Shown piece after piece: positions 10,099 to 22,385 of a DNA stretch of 64,000 bases; positions within the stretch are counted from its first letter, which is position 1, and each line of letters opens with the position of its first letter. Origin of the DNA: Corylus avellana (lineage: Eukaryota > Streptophyta > Magnoliopsida > Fagales > Betulaceae). The notes beneath the pieces were generated by a model. It was not told where the DNA came from. It made no database searches and saw nothing but the letters and a program-made list of their open reading frames with translations. Made by a program: the position numbers and the translations under genes. Where the stretch lies: positions 28,817,382-28,881,381 of the forward strand of contig NC_081547.1 of NCBI RefSeq assembly GCF_901000735.1, given 5' to 3'.

Positions 10099-12842
10099 CT
10101 AGCTTAGAGCCCGTGCTACGCCCCGGGTTTTTTTTTTTTTTTTTGTAATTTACTCAAAAATTCTTTAAAAGATTATCAACAACAATTTTTATTTTCTTCT
10201 CTTAATTAACTAATTAGCTACTAAAAATGGCAAATGTTCATAAGATCCTTTTAAACCATAGTTTTACTCAATACATATCTAATAAATTTAAAAATTCATA
10301 AATTTTAGTTCTTATAAACTGAAACATATTAAATATTTGTTCCCATATATGTAGTTTAAAATGAAATATAAAGGAAAAAAAATTCAAAATAAAAACATAG
10401 ATTAATCAATTATACAAAATGATTGATTAATCATTATATTCCAACAATGACACCACTTCTCCTCCACTACACAATCCATTATGGTAAACTTTTGTCTTTC
10501 AGGAGTTGAACTTTCTCCTCATAAACAATTTTTTTGAGAAATTTTTCTATTACACTAACAAAAATAAAGAAGTGTTCTAAAATATATGAGCATATTAATA
10601 TTTGATTACAGTTATGTTTACTAATTTTGTAAACAAAAGAATGTTGGTAGTTTAATTTTTCTTTTTAAAAATGAAAGAGATAAAAAACATTGGCAGGAAT
10701 ATTGATATAATCTAATTATACATCGTACCAAAAATAATGATAGGAAATTTTTTCACTATCATTTTCCTTAATTCAACGTGAAATTTACAAAAGAAAACTA
10801 ATCAATTTGAAAAAATAATATATAAATTAGTATAAAATTTAAGGGAAAAAAATGGAAGAACATAACCAATTTTTTTTTTTTTTAACAGCCATCCTTCACA
10901 TATATAAAGTAAATGAAACTAATTTTAAGACATACAGGAAAACAAAGACGAAAAAATCTACACAATGAACATTGACATAATCTAAAAAAGCATCCTACAC
11001 CGTACCAAAAATAATGATAGGAAACTATTTCACTATCATTTCCTAATTCAATGTGAAATTTACAAAAGAAAAATATTCAATTTGAATAAATAATATATAA
11101 ATTAGTAGAAAATTTAAGGGATAACAATGGAAGAACATAAATACATTAAATAAAGATAAAATAAAAAACTAAAAATAAAATTTTAATATAATTGAAAGAA
11201 TTGTCTTTTTCTACTATATACGTTTCTCGATTCCAATGAAACCTTCAAAACCAATGTCATCCATTAATTAAGCATGTAAACAGATAAAAAAAATTAAATC
11301 ACTCAATGAACAACAACATGTACAAACTAAAAAATTATCAACAAAAAATAACGATAAGAAACTCTCTCTCATTATTATTTCTTGAGTTCAATGTAAAATT
11401 TACCAAAGAAAAGTAATCATTTGAATCAAAAATAATATATAAATTAGAAGAAAAAAATAAGGGACAAAAAAAAAAGAAGCAAAAACATAAGCACCGGAAA
11501 TAAAGATAAAAAAAAGGAAAAAAAAAAAACTAATTGAAAATAACTATTCTAGATTAAAAAAAAAACTGTAGTATAATTTTTCATTAAGAAACAACGATTG
11601 AAAAATTGAAAAGAACTGTTCTAGAAAAAAAAAATATATAAAAAAAATAACTATAGTATAATTTTTCATTGAGAAGCAGCAATGCAAATCTCTTTCTCTC
11701 TCTCTCTCTCTCTCTCTTGTCTTTTTCTAAATTGATTGTAAAATTTACAAAGGAATATTGAGATATAAATAGAAAGTAAGAGAAGAAAAAAAAAATTAGA
11801 AAAAAATATAAGGGACAAAAACAAAAATGAAAGAACATAAGTACCGAAAATAAAGATAAAAAAAACGAATAAAATGAAAATACTAATATAATTGAAAATA
11901 ACTATTCTACTCTTCATTGAGAATAGTATAATTTTTCATTGAGAAACAACGATTGAAAAATTTAAAAGAACTATTCTTGCAAAAAAATAAAATAAAGAAA
12001 AGAAATCATTGAGAAACAACGATTAGAAACTCTCTCAACCTCTCTCTTGTAGTCTTGTCTTTTTCCTGATTTGAGTGTGAAATTGACAGAGAAACATTGA
12101 GATATAAATAGAAAGCAAGAGAAGAGAAAAAGAAAAATAAACAGAGAGAGAAAGAAAGAATTTGGGAACCTTTTGTTTTCTTCATTAAGACAATTAAATA
12201 TATTACAAATAAAACTCATATATTTTAATTGTCTCATATTGAGATATAAACATCAAGGAAGAGAAGATAAAAAGAAAATTAAATAAAGAGAGAGAAATAG
12301 AGAATTTGAAAACCTTTTGTTTTCTTCATTAAGACAATTCAATGCATTATGATGATGATGAATATATATATAATAATAATAATAATATATCTCACATTAA
12401 GATATAAACACAAAGCAAGAGAAGATAAAAAGAAAATTAAATAAAGAGAGAGAAATAGAGAATTTGAAAACCTTTTGTATTCTTCATTGACACAACTCAA
12501 TGCATTACAAATAAAAAATCAAAAAATTGGTTCAAACATAAATTATGGGAGAGAGAGAGAGAGATTTAAGACATTTAAGTGGAGAAATTATGGGAGAGAG
12601 AGAGAGACAAAATTATGGGAGAGAGAAATAGTTAAGACACTTAAACCATATAATTAGTTTAGAGAGAGAAGAAAATGTTCAAATATAAAATTATATTAAA
12701 AAAAAAATGGTTGAAACATAAATTATGAGAGAGAGAGAGAGATTATGGGAGAGTGAGAACTATCACAATTAATTAAAAAAAAAAAAAAAGGAATTCAGAT
12801 ATAAAATTATGGGAGAGAGATTTAAGACAATTAAGTGGGGAT

Positions 12843-12883
<41 letters not shown>

Positions 12884-13122
12884 AAAAAACGATTGAAACA
12901 CAAATTATGGGAGAGAGATTTAAGACAATTAAGTGGAGATAGAGGGAGAGAGAGAGAGAGAGACAAAAAACGGTTGAAACACAAATTATGGAAGAGAGTT
13001 AGCACAATTAATTTAAAAATAAAAATAAAAAACGATTGAAACACAAATTATGGGAGAGTGAGAGTTAGCACAATTAATTATCTTAAACCATAGAATTAGT
13101 TTAAGACATTTAAGAGGAGATA

Positions 13123-13164
<42 letters not shown>

Positions 13165-13182
13165 AAAACGGTTGAAACACAA
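10099..13182 (-). repeat. Left arm of the 12-kb inverted repeat, internal tandem arrays
   Basis: From the outer end inward there is a unique AT-rich part (10130-10720). Next come four or more degenerate repeats of roughly 250-350 bp, each with a gataggaaa..ttcaatgtgaaatttacaaaag..ggaagaacataa motif (about 10735, 10995, 11345, 11700, 12020). Then come copies of a gagaagataaaaagaaaatt block (12255, 12420), and a GA-rich array whose unit contains ggttgaaacacaaattatgg, gagagttagcacaattaatt and a (GA)n tract. No gene was found; open frames here follow the repeat composition. Confidence 0.75.
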
Positions 13183-13361
13183 TTTTTTTTTTTTTTGAAA
13201 AAATGAATCACGTTCTGTTATTAGAAATCACCATCAAGATAGGAATACAATGCACTCCTACATGACATTAATCATAAATACACGCTTCAACCCCATCCCG
13301 TCCCACAAAACTCACATTTCTCCCAGATGGATTGCAGGCAGTGGTGTGCGCCACCCGAAGG

Positions 13362-16300
13362 CTACCCAACACCTCTGCCCCCATAAGGTTCTTCGAAATC
13401 TGAGGGGAACTCTGTTTGTCTACTAGTAGCTGCAGTGAAATCCCGTATTGCTTCCTTGGCCTGTTGAACCAATATGTTCGAATGGAGAAAAGTGCCGCCA
13501 TGGACGAAATCATTTCTCCTGTGCCACAACCTCCTTGCAATCCCCGCAAATAAACGTAGGTCCTCTGCATTGCAATTCTCAAAGAGTTCCTCCATCACCC
13601 GCTCAAACGTTGGTCCCCTAATGGAACTCTTTTGAAGTTTTTTTAGGCTTGCACTCCATGCATCCCTAGCAGACGGGCAATCCCACAAGATGTGGAAATT
13701 TGTCTCTGCTTCTCGACCACAAACAGGGCACAGGTCATCCAAAATTATCTTCCTGCGACAGAGATTTGCTTTGGTTGGGAAAATCTCGTGCCAAGCTCGC
13801 CAGAGGAAGTTCTTCTCTGGATTGGGGATTTTAAGACCCCACAGTGTGCGCCACATCTTCTTTCGTGTTGCTGTGTGAGAGCTGCATGCCTGCTTTGGCG
13901 CTTCCTTCCGAATGGCTGCATGATACGCACTCTTCACAGTGAAGAGGCCATTTGGGGTTTCTCGCCATATTACAGCATCAGGACATTGAAGTCTGATGGG
14001 GATTGACAGAATTGCCTCAATCTCATCCGGTTGAAACAACTGCTCCAGTAGTCCTTTATTCCACCCATGCAAATCTCTATCAATGATTTCAGCTACCTTT
14101 GCTTCCGGTTCAAGCACCCTGGGGGTTGATTGGATAGTAAAGGTGGTTGGGCGAGGGACCCATTTATCTCCCCAAATCCTCGTATCTTCTCCATTGCCAA
14201 TCCTCCAAAATAGTCCCTCTCGAATCAGGTCACATGCGCCTAGAATACTCCTCCATGCATAGGACAGTTTATTCCCCAGTTTTGCCTCAAGAATTGAGCT
14301 ATGAGCGAAGTATTTTGCCGACAGAATTTGGGAGACTAAGCTATCCGGAGATTGCCATATTCGCCAACACTGCTTAGCAAGGAGAGCCCGGTTGAAACAT
14401 CGGAAATCCCGGAAACCCATCCCACCTTTTGACTTTGGGATACTCATTCTTCTCCAACTCATCCAGTGTATGCTAGAGGCACCCCACCAAAACTGCTGCA
14501 TCATAGAGTTAAGCTTGTTACACAGAGTATTTGGGAGCCTGAAAACACTCATACAATAGGTAGGAATGGCTTGAACCACCGCCTTTAGCAAAATTTCCCG
14601 CCCCGCTTGGGAAAAAAGTTTGAGTTTCCAGTCTTGCAACCTTTTCCATACTCTATCAATAATCCCCTTGAATTCTTTTGTCCGGGATTTGCCCACCAGG
14701 GCTGGCAGTCCTAAATAAGTATCATATCTCTGAGAACTGGGGATGCCCGCCACTTCAAGAATCTGCTGCCTTATATTTCCCGGGGTATTATTGCTGAAAT
14801 AAATGGCCGTCTTTGAGTTATTCAATTTCTGTCCCGAGGCCATTTCATAGTTGCTGAGAATGGCATTGATGCGGTTCCAATGACCCAAATCTGCTTTACA
14901 AAAAAGTAAGCTGTCATCAGCAAAAAATAAATGGTTAAGGCGAGGGCCCCTCTTCGACGTAGGCACCCCCTCTAATCCACCCTCTCTATCCGCCTTTACC
15001 AGTGAAGAGCGTAACACCTCGGCACATATCAAGAATAAATATGGCGACAATGGATCTCCTTGTCGAATACCCCGAGTTGGTATAATCCGTCTCGTAGGTA
15101 CCCCATTTACCAATACTTCATAGCTTGTCGAGGTGACACACATCATGACAAGTTTTATCCACGGGGATGTGAATCCCAATTTTCCCATGGCCGCCTCCAA
15201 GAAACCCCATTCCACCCTGTCATAAGCCTTACTCATGTCAATTTTAACTGCCATGTAGCCCTTCTTTCCCCGCAACCGGGTTTGCATGGTATGAAGGGTT
15301 TCATAAGCGGCTAAAATATTGTCTGAGATCAGGCGTCCAGGAATAAAAGCACTCTGGTAAGGTGAAATAATATGAGATAAAATCCTTTTTAACCGATTAG
15401 CTAAAACCTTCGAAAGAATTTTGTATACGACATTGCACAAGCTAATTGGTCGAAATTCCGTGACACAAGTGGGGTTTGATGTCTTAGGAATGAGTGCTAT
15501 ATACGTGGAATTCAACGAGCTATCAATAACAGCATTATCAAGGGAGAAAAGAATAGCTTTGCAAACCTCAGGGCCCACAATGTCCCAGTTCTTTTGATAA
15601 AAACCAGCATTGTAGCCGTCAGGTCCTGGAGCTTTTAAAGGATCCATGTGGAAAAGAGCCGCCTTGATCTCTTCTTCCTCAAACGGTTTCATTAGCGCCT
15701 CGTTCATTGACTCCGTCACCCGCTCTTCTATAGCCCCCAAACTGCCATGAAAATTTCCAGCACCCCCCGTGGAAAATAGACTTGTAAAATAATTTTCAAA
15801 CGCCCTTGCCATTTCCTCTTGAGTCTCCCATAGCCCTCCAACTTCATCACGGATTTGGTGGATTTTGTTCCCCTTCCGCCGTTGGTTCGCACATGCATGA
15901 AAAAATTTGGAGTTCCGATCCCCGTTCGTGAGCCAATTCATTTTTGCTCGCTGACGCCACTTCAAATCCTCTTGCTCCCTCTGAAGTCTCAATTCCCTTT
16001 GGAGTTTGAACGTTTTTCCCCCGTTCGGATCATCTACTTCTCCCTGTAGGTCGGCCAATTTGCAGCACTTCTCCTTGTACAGATTAATTGGCTTGCGGAC
16101 CTCTTCCAGTTGCCATTGCATCAAAGACCTTTTGCATGAATTCAGCTTAGACGACAGCCTCAGCCACGGGTCTATATGGTTGGGATTTTCCCTCGACGTG
16201 TTTGCTATGATGTCTCGGCATCTTCCCTTCAACTCCCAACCAGCCTCGAATTTAAACAGCCGTGGTCCCCTTTTTTCAATGTGCTGGTCGTTAAGGCTCA

Positions 16301-16988
16301 CAAGAATCGGAGAGTGATCCGACCATAGGGAAACTCCAACCTCCACCTCCACACCTTGAAATAGTTCACACCAACCCCGGTTAGCTATCGCTCTATCGAG
16401 TCTTTCCTTGGTGTAGTCAGCCCCTTCTCGACCATTATTCCATGTGAATTTTGGTCCCTTGAATCCCAAATCCGACAATCCGCACGCCTTCAAAGTACTT
16501 TGGAAAGTTTCCATCAACCCTCTTTGGCGTCCCCTCCCTCCAAATTTCTCCTCCAAGCATGTTATCTCATTGAAATCCCCAAAACATAGCTATGGTGAAG
16601 GTTCCATCGTGGCAATGTATCGCAGTAAACTCCATGCCTCAGGTCTTTTGCTTGGTTCAGGATGTCCATAAAAGCCCGTAAGCTTCCACGGTGGTTCCGA
16701 TGGAGAAGATAAGACCTTTGCATTTACATGTCGCCGACTATAATTTTGAATTTCAACCCCTGAGTCAGTCATCCATAATAAGGCCAAACCACCACTTCTA
16801 CCAACACAATCCACCACCAACATGTGATCGAAGCCTATCTGAACTCGTATCCGTTCCATCTTATTAGCCCTTAATTTTGTCTCCATTAAGAAGACTATAT
16901 TGGGTTTCTTGTCCTTCACCAATCGGCAAAGTTCTCGAACCGTCCGAAGGTTCCCAAGCCCTCGGCAGTTCCAACTCAAAAGATTCAT
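13362..16988 (-). pseudogene. LINE ORF2: endonuclease-reverse transcriptase, one in-frame stop
   Basis: One frame of 1209 codons is interrupted only by TAG at 16592-16590, where the family has Trp (EPSP-stop-LCFGDFNE). The N-terminal APE-type endonuclease shows LLSWNCRGLGN, METKL, GDFNE and SDHSPILV. The reverse transcriptase follows with KAPGPDG, LIPKT, RPISLCNVVYKI, QSAFIPGR, KIDMSKAYDRVEW, GIRQGDPLSPYLF and the catalytic FFADD (about residue 690). The C-terminus has the zinc-finger domain seen in plant LINEs (CPVCGREAETNFHILWDCP). No RNase H domain follows; the frame ends soon after (PSDFEEP), so this copy belongs to, or decayed into, a form without RNase H. A single-base reversion would reopen the frame, but as it stands it is inactive unless the stop is read through. 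Confidence 0.92.
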
Positions 16989-18512
16989 TGCGGTCGGCGG
17001 GGCTGAGAACCAGCCGCCGCCAATCCCGATCCATTTTTTACATTAAGTACACTCCCGCCATTTGACTTCACCAATCGTCCCTCTTTCATACGTCCTTTTT
17101 TCTTCACTTCATCTCCCCCTCCATGAGAGTCCCTCTCCTTTCGTTTTCCCGGTCTGTCATCACTGGACCCCTCATTAGTCTTTTTCCAGTTGTCAGCACT
17201 ACCACTTCGAGCGATTTGGTTGTCGTCAAAAATAGCATTTTTAACTTTTGCTTCCACCTCAGCCAAAGTAAAAAAATTGTTACCTGACAGGGACCGTTTT
17301 TCTTTTCCCTCAGCTCCACTCCAACCAGCCGAAATACCGTTTTGACCCCTGTCCTCCATATTCCCTTCGAGCTGCTTTTCCTTTTGTGCCAACTCAGCCA
17401 TAAAGACCTTTAAAGGTTCCGAATCATGGCCATTAAGATTTACGCTCTCCCTTCCTTTCCTGACCTCCCGTATCTCCTCTGTAAGGAGATTGTCATTTAT
17501 TTCATCATTTGAATTATTTCCCCTGATTCTTTCTATCCCCTCTGTGTGCATGCTGGCGCCTCCCCATGTTTCTCCCTGATTTTCGGGATTTCCGTTTCCA
17601 TCCCTCGTGCTTCCAGCTGTCACAGGCGACTTTCCTTTGGACGGAAAATTGGATCCCGGTGGTGTTCGCCTCCCTCTCTCCGCCGTGCCTGAGAAATCTC
17701 CACCCCTCTCACCGTTCACTACCTGGTCTCTTTGCTGTTGGCGCCGTCTATGGGGAGAATATCTGTTGCTGGCCTTATGTCTCCCGTAACCTCCTCTGTT
17801 TTCTCGCTTGGCATGAGGAGGGTCTCTTCGATCTTGTTCCTGTCCAAGCCTTCCTCCGAACACCCTTTTTGGAGAGGCTGCTCTGAGCCAGGGCCCAAAC
17901 TCGGTTGGGGTGTTTTGTTTTCTTGCTTCATTCCTCACCGGGCATCCTGTCACCCCGTGTTTGATTCTTCCACAGCGAAAACAAAATTTCGGGAGTCTTT
18001 CGTATTGAAAGGTGATCAACATGGCAGACCCCTTTATTTTAATTACTCGCCCTCGCACCAATGGTGTATTCAGATCAAGATTGATTTTGACCCTCAGGCA
18101 TTCACCTCCACATTCCCTTCATCCACATCCACCTCTTCCACTTGCCCTATTGCTGACCCAATCTGCTGTCCGACAATGAGACTCATGCATGCCAACGGGA
18201 GGTGTTGCATTCGGACCCAGAAAGCAGTCTTATCGAAACGGTACTTTGCAGGAGGCGTTAAGCCATCGTAATCCTCAACTACGAACAGATTGCCCTCAAA
18301 CACCCATGGCCTTCCCTCCAGGACTCTTGTCTTATCCCTTTCATGCCCGAATTCCACCAGGAAGAGATTGTCTCCCAATATTTTGAAAGTGGGGGTTCCT
18401 GCTGGCTTCCAAAGTTGCATTAAGGTGGAACGTATCGTCTCCTTGCTCACCAGGTGATCGGCTATGAGTTTCCCCACCAGACAATTCTTCCCTCGCTTGG
18501 TTCCTTCCTCCC
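16985..18512 (-). pseudogene. LINE ORF1: DUF4283/zinc-knuckle gag-like protein, frameshifted
   Basis: The N-terminal part (frame visible from the gap to about 18094) carries the DUF4283 region (FLVEFGHERDKTRVLEGRPW followed by VFEGNLFVVEDY). After a frameshift near 18100-18120 the frame continues as CLRVKINLDLNTPLVRGRV and into a CCHC knuckle, CFRCGRIKHGVTGC. A long charged, low-complexity tail follows. The protein would coat LINE RNA. Its stop codon TGA (16987-16985) overlaps the ORF2 start in an ATGA, which suggests ORF2 translation by termination-reinitiation. The true start lies in the gap 18513-18760. Confidence 0.85.
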
Positions 18513-18760
18513 NNNNNNNNNNNNNNNNNNNNNNNNNNNNNNNNNNNNNNNNNNNNNNNNNNNNNNNNNNNNNNNNNNNNNNNNNNNNNNNNNNNNNNNN
18601 NNNNNNNNNNNNNNNNNNNNNNNNNNNNNNNNNNNNNNNNNNNNNNNNNNNNNNNNNNNNNNNNNNNNNNNNNNNNNNNNNNNNNNNNNNNNNNNNNNNN
18701 NNNNNNNNNNNNNNNNNNNNNNNNNNNNNNNNNNNNNNNNNNNNNNNNNNNNNNNNNNNN

Positions 18761-18803
18761 AATTAATTGTGCTAACTCTCTCCCATAATTTGTGTTTCAA
18801 CCG

Positions 18804-18842
<39 letters not shown>

Positions 18843-19610
18843 CATTTAATATATATATATAAAAGCCGAGTTTTGACGTAGGGAATGCTTAGAATTGCGA
18901 CACGTGTCCTCCTAACTCTATTTCCCACGTCTCTCTCTCTCTCTCCCTCTATCTCAACTTAAATGTCTTAAACTTTTTTGAGAAAAATGTCTTCAACTAA
19001 TTCAATGGTTTAAGACATTTAATTAATTGTGCTAACTCTCACTCTCCCATAATTTATCTTTCAACCGTTTTTGTCTCTCTCTCTCTCTCTCTCTCTCCTC
19101 TTAAATGTCTTAAACTAATTCTTTGGTTTAAGATAATTAATTGTGCTAACTCTCACTCTCCCATAATTTGTGTTTCAATCGTTTTTTATTTTTATTTTTA
19201 AATTAATTGTGCTAACTCTCTCCCATAATTTGTGTTTCAACCATTTTTTTTCTCTCTCTCTCTCTCTCTATCTCCATTTAATTGTCTTAAATCTCTTTCC
19301 CATAATTTGTGTTTCAACCGTTTTTTTTTTAAAATTAATTCTGCTAACTCTCTCCCATAATTTGTGTTTCAACCGTTTTTTGTCTCTCTCTCTTTCTCTC
19401 TCTCTCTCTCTCCCTCTATCTCCACTTAATTGTCTTAAATCTCTCTCTTTCTCCCTCTATCTCAATTTAAATGTCTTAAACTAATTCTATGGTTTAAGAC
19501 AATTAATTGTGCTAACTTTCACTCTCCCATAATTTGTGTTTCAATCGTTTTTTTTTTTTTAAAAAAATTAATTGTCCTAACTCTCTCCCATAATTTGTGT
19601 TTCAATCGTT

Positions 19611-19651
<41 letters not shown>

Positions 19652-20775
19652 ATCCCCACTTAATTGTCTTAAATCTCTCTCCCATAATTTTATATCTGAA
19701 TTCCTTTTTCTTTTCTTTTTTTCTTTTTTTAATTAATTGTGATAATTCTCACTCTCCCATAATCTCTCTCTCTCTCTCTCTCATAATTTATGTTTCAACC
19801 GTTTTTTTTAATATAATTTTATATTTGAACCTTTTCTTCTCTCTCTAAACTAATTATATGGTTTAAGTGTCTTAACTATTTCTCTCTCCCATAATTTTGT
19901 CTCTCTCTCTCTCTCCCATAATTTTCTCCACTTAAATGTCTTAAATCTCTCTCTCTCTCTCTCTCCCATAATTTATGTTTGAACCAATTTTTTGATTTTT
20001 TATTTGTAATGCATTGAGTTGTCTTAATGAAGAATACAAAAGGTTTTCAAATTCTCTATTTCTCTCTCTTTATTTAATTTTCTTTTTATCTTCTCTTGCT
20101 TTATGTTTATATCTTAATGTGAGATATATTATTATATATATATATTCATCATCATCATAATGCATTGAATTGTCTTAATGAAGAAAATAAAAGGTTTTCA
20201 AATTCTCTATTTCTCTCTCTTTATTTAATTTTCTTTTTATCTTCTCTTCCTTTATGTTTATATCTCAATATGAGACAATTAAAATATATGAGTTTTATTT
20301 GTAATATATTTAATTGTCTTAATGAAGAAAACAAAAGGTTCTCAAATTCTTTCTCTCTCTGTTTATTTTTATTTTTCTCTTCTCTTGCTTTCTATTTATA
20401 TCTCAATGTTCCTCTGTCAATTTCACACTCAAATCAAGAAAAAGACAAGACTACAAGAGAGAGTTTCTAATCGTTGTTTCTCAATAATTTCTTTTCTTTA
20501 TTTTATTTTTTTGCAAGAACAGTTCTTTTAAATTTTCCAATCGTTGTTTCTCAATGAAAAATTATATTATTCTCAATGAAGAGTAGAATAGTTATTTTCA
20601 ATTACATTAGTATTTTCATTTTATTCTTTTTTTTTTATCTTTATTTTCGGTGCTTATGTTCTTCCATTTTTGTTTTTGTACCTTATACTTTTTTCTAATT
20701 TTTTTGTCTTCTCTTACTTTCTATTTATATCTCAATGTTTCTTTGTAAATTTTACAATCAATTTAGAAAAAGACA

Positions 20776-20806
<31 letters not shown>

Positions 20807-22385
20807 CATTGCTGTTTCTCAATAAAAAATTATACTATAGTTCTTTTTTTTATATATATATTTTTTCTAGAACAGTTCTTTTCAATTTTCCAATCGTTGT
20901 TTCTTAATGAAAAATTATACTACAGTTTTTTTTAATCTAGAATAGTTATTTTCAATTAGTATTTTCATTTTTTTTTCCTTTTTTTTATCTTTATTTCCGG
21001 TGCTTATGTTCTTCCATTTTTTTTTTGTCCCTTATTTTTTTCTTCTAATTTATATATTATTTTTTATTCAAATGATTACTTTTCTTTGGTAAATTTTACA
21101 TTGAACTCAAGAAATAATAATGAGAGAGAGTTTCTTATCGTTATTTTTTGTTGATAATTTTTTAGTTTGTACATGTTGTTGTTCATTGAGTGATTTAATT
21201 TTTTTTATCTGTTTACATGCTTAATTAATGGATGACATTGGTTTTTAAGGTTTCATTGGAATCGAGAAACATATACAGTAGAAAAAGACAATTCTTTCAA
21301 TTATATTAAAATTTTATTTTTAGTTTTTTATTTTATCTTTATTTTTAGTTTTTTATTTTATTTCCCTTAAATTTTCTACTAATTTATATATTATTTATTC
21401 AAATTGAATATTTTTCTTTTGTAAATTTCACATTGAATTAGGAAATGATAGTGAAAGAGTTTCTTATCATTATTTTTGGTACTGTGTAGGATGCTTTTTT
21501 AGATTATGTCAATGTTCATTGTGTAGATTTTTTTGTCTTTGTTTTCCTGTATGTCTTAAAATTAGTTTCATTTACTTTATATATGTGAAGGATGGTTGTA
21601 AAAAGAAAAAAAAGTGGTTATGTTCTTCCATTTTTTTCCCTTAAATTTTATACTAATTTATATATTATTTATTCAAATTGATTAGTTTTCTTTTGTAAAT
21701 TTCACGTTGAATTAAGGGAAATGATAGTGAAAAAGTTTCATCATTATTTTTGGTTCGATGTATAATTAGATTATGTCAATATTCCTGCCAATGTTTTTTA
21801 TCTCTTTCATTTTTAAAAAGAAAAATTAAACTACCAACATTCTTTTGTTTACAAAATTAGTAAACATAACTGTAATCAAATATCAATATGCTCATATATT
21901 TTAGAACACTTCTTTATTTTTGTTAGTGTAATAGAAAAATTTCTCAAAAAAATTGTTTATGAGGAGAAAGTTCAACTCCTGAAAGACAAGTTTACCATAA
22001 TGGATTGTGTAGTGGAGGAGAAGTGGTGTCATTGTTGGAATATAATGATTAATCAATCATTTTGTATAATTGATTAATCTATTTTTTTATTTTGAATTTT
22101 TTTCCTTTATATTTCGTTTTAAACTATATATATGGGAATAAATATTTAATATGTTTCAGTTTATAAGAACTAAAATTTATGAATTTTTAAATTTATTAGA
22201 TATGTATTGAGTAAAACTAAGGTTTAAAATGATCTTATGAATATTTGTCATTTTTAGTAGCTAATTAGTTAATTAAGAGAAAAAAATAAAAATTGTTGTT
22301 GATAATCTTTTAAAGAATTTTTGAGTAAATTACAAAATAAAAAAAAAAAAAAAAAACCCGGCGCGTGGCGCGGGCTCTAAGCTAG
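18761..22385 (+). repeat. Right arm of the 12-kb inverted repeat
   Basis: Mirror image of 10099-13182, but about 0.5 kb longer because of more CT-rich array units at its inner end. Units contain aattaattgtgctaactctc, cccataatttgtgtttcaac and (CT)n. Near 18850-18935 it holds a piece not seen in the other arm (tataaaagccgagttttgac, then gcgacacgtgtcctcc), which could be a Helitron 5' end or part of another element. It ends at CTAG 22382-22385 after a GC-rich hairpin (22357-22374). No gene was found. Confidence 0.75.

Larger units (their letters stand above)
13183..18512 (-). mobile_element. L1-type LINE retrotransposon, nearly full length
   Basis: In minus sense the element has ORF1 (gag-like, from the gap at 18512 to 16985), ORF2 (endonuclease and reverse transcriptase, 16988-13362), a 3' UTR of about 165 bp and a terminal A run (poly-T on plus at 13183-13196). 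The 5' end lies inside the 248-N gap. It is inserted in the GA/CT array at the centre of the inverted repeat. Its coding GC content is far higher than that of the arms. Damage is light (one stop in ORF2, one frameshift in ORF1), so it looks young. Confidence 0.9.
10099..22385. mobile_element. Large palindromic Helitron-like composite element with nested LINE
   Basis: Left arm (10099-13182) and right arm (18761-22385) are inverted copies of each other; stretches I compared by eye are well over 90% identical. The right outer end reads CCCGGCGCGTGGCGCGGG, a GC-rich hairpin, then CTCTAAG and CTAG, followed by a T. That is the layout of a Helitron 3' terminus (hairpin, about 10 nt, CTRR, insertion before T). 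The left outer end is its mirror image, with a decayed hairpin (cccggggcgtagcacggg in minus sense), also ending CTAG before T. No helicase or Rep frame is visible, so the element is non-autonomous. A LINE occupies the centre. Two head-to-head Helitrons, or one element that duplicated in inverted orientation, are both possible. Confidence 0.6.

Noticed and set aside
11584..13044. Low-complexity frames of Phe/Leu/Ser in the inverted-repeat arms
   Set aside because: They are translations of CT/GA tracts and T-rich repeats.
16590..16592. Frameshift between two separate ORF2 genes
   Set aside because: Both parts are in the same frame; a single TAG separates them, so it is one ORF2 with one nonsense codon.
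10099..22385. Palindrome as a pure assembly artefact (same DNA assembled twice in reverse)
   Set aside because: The arms differ by many substitutions, array length and a private piece near 18850-18935, so they are two real sequences; only the central gap remains uncertain.
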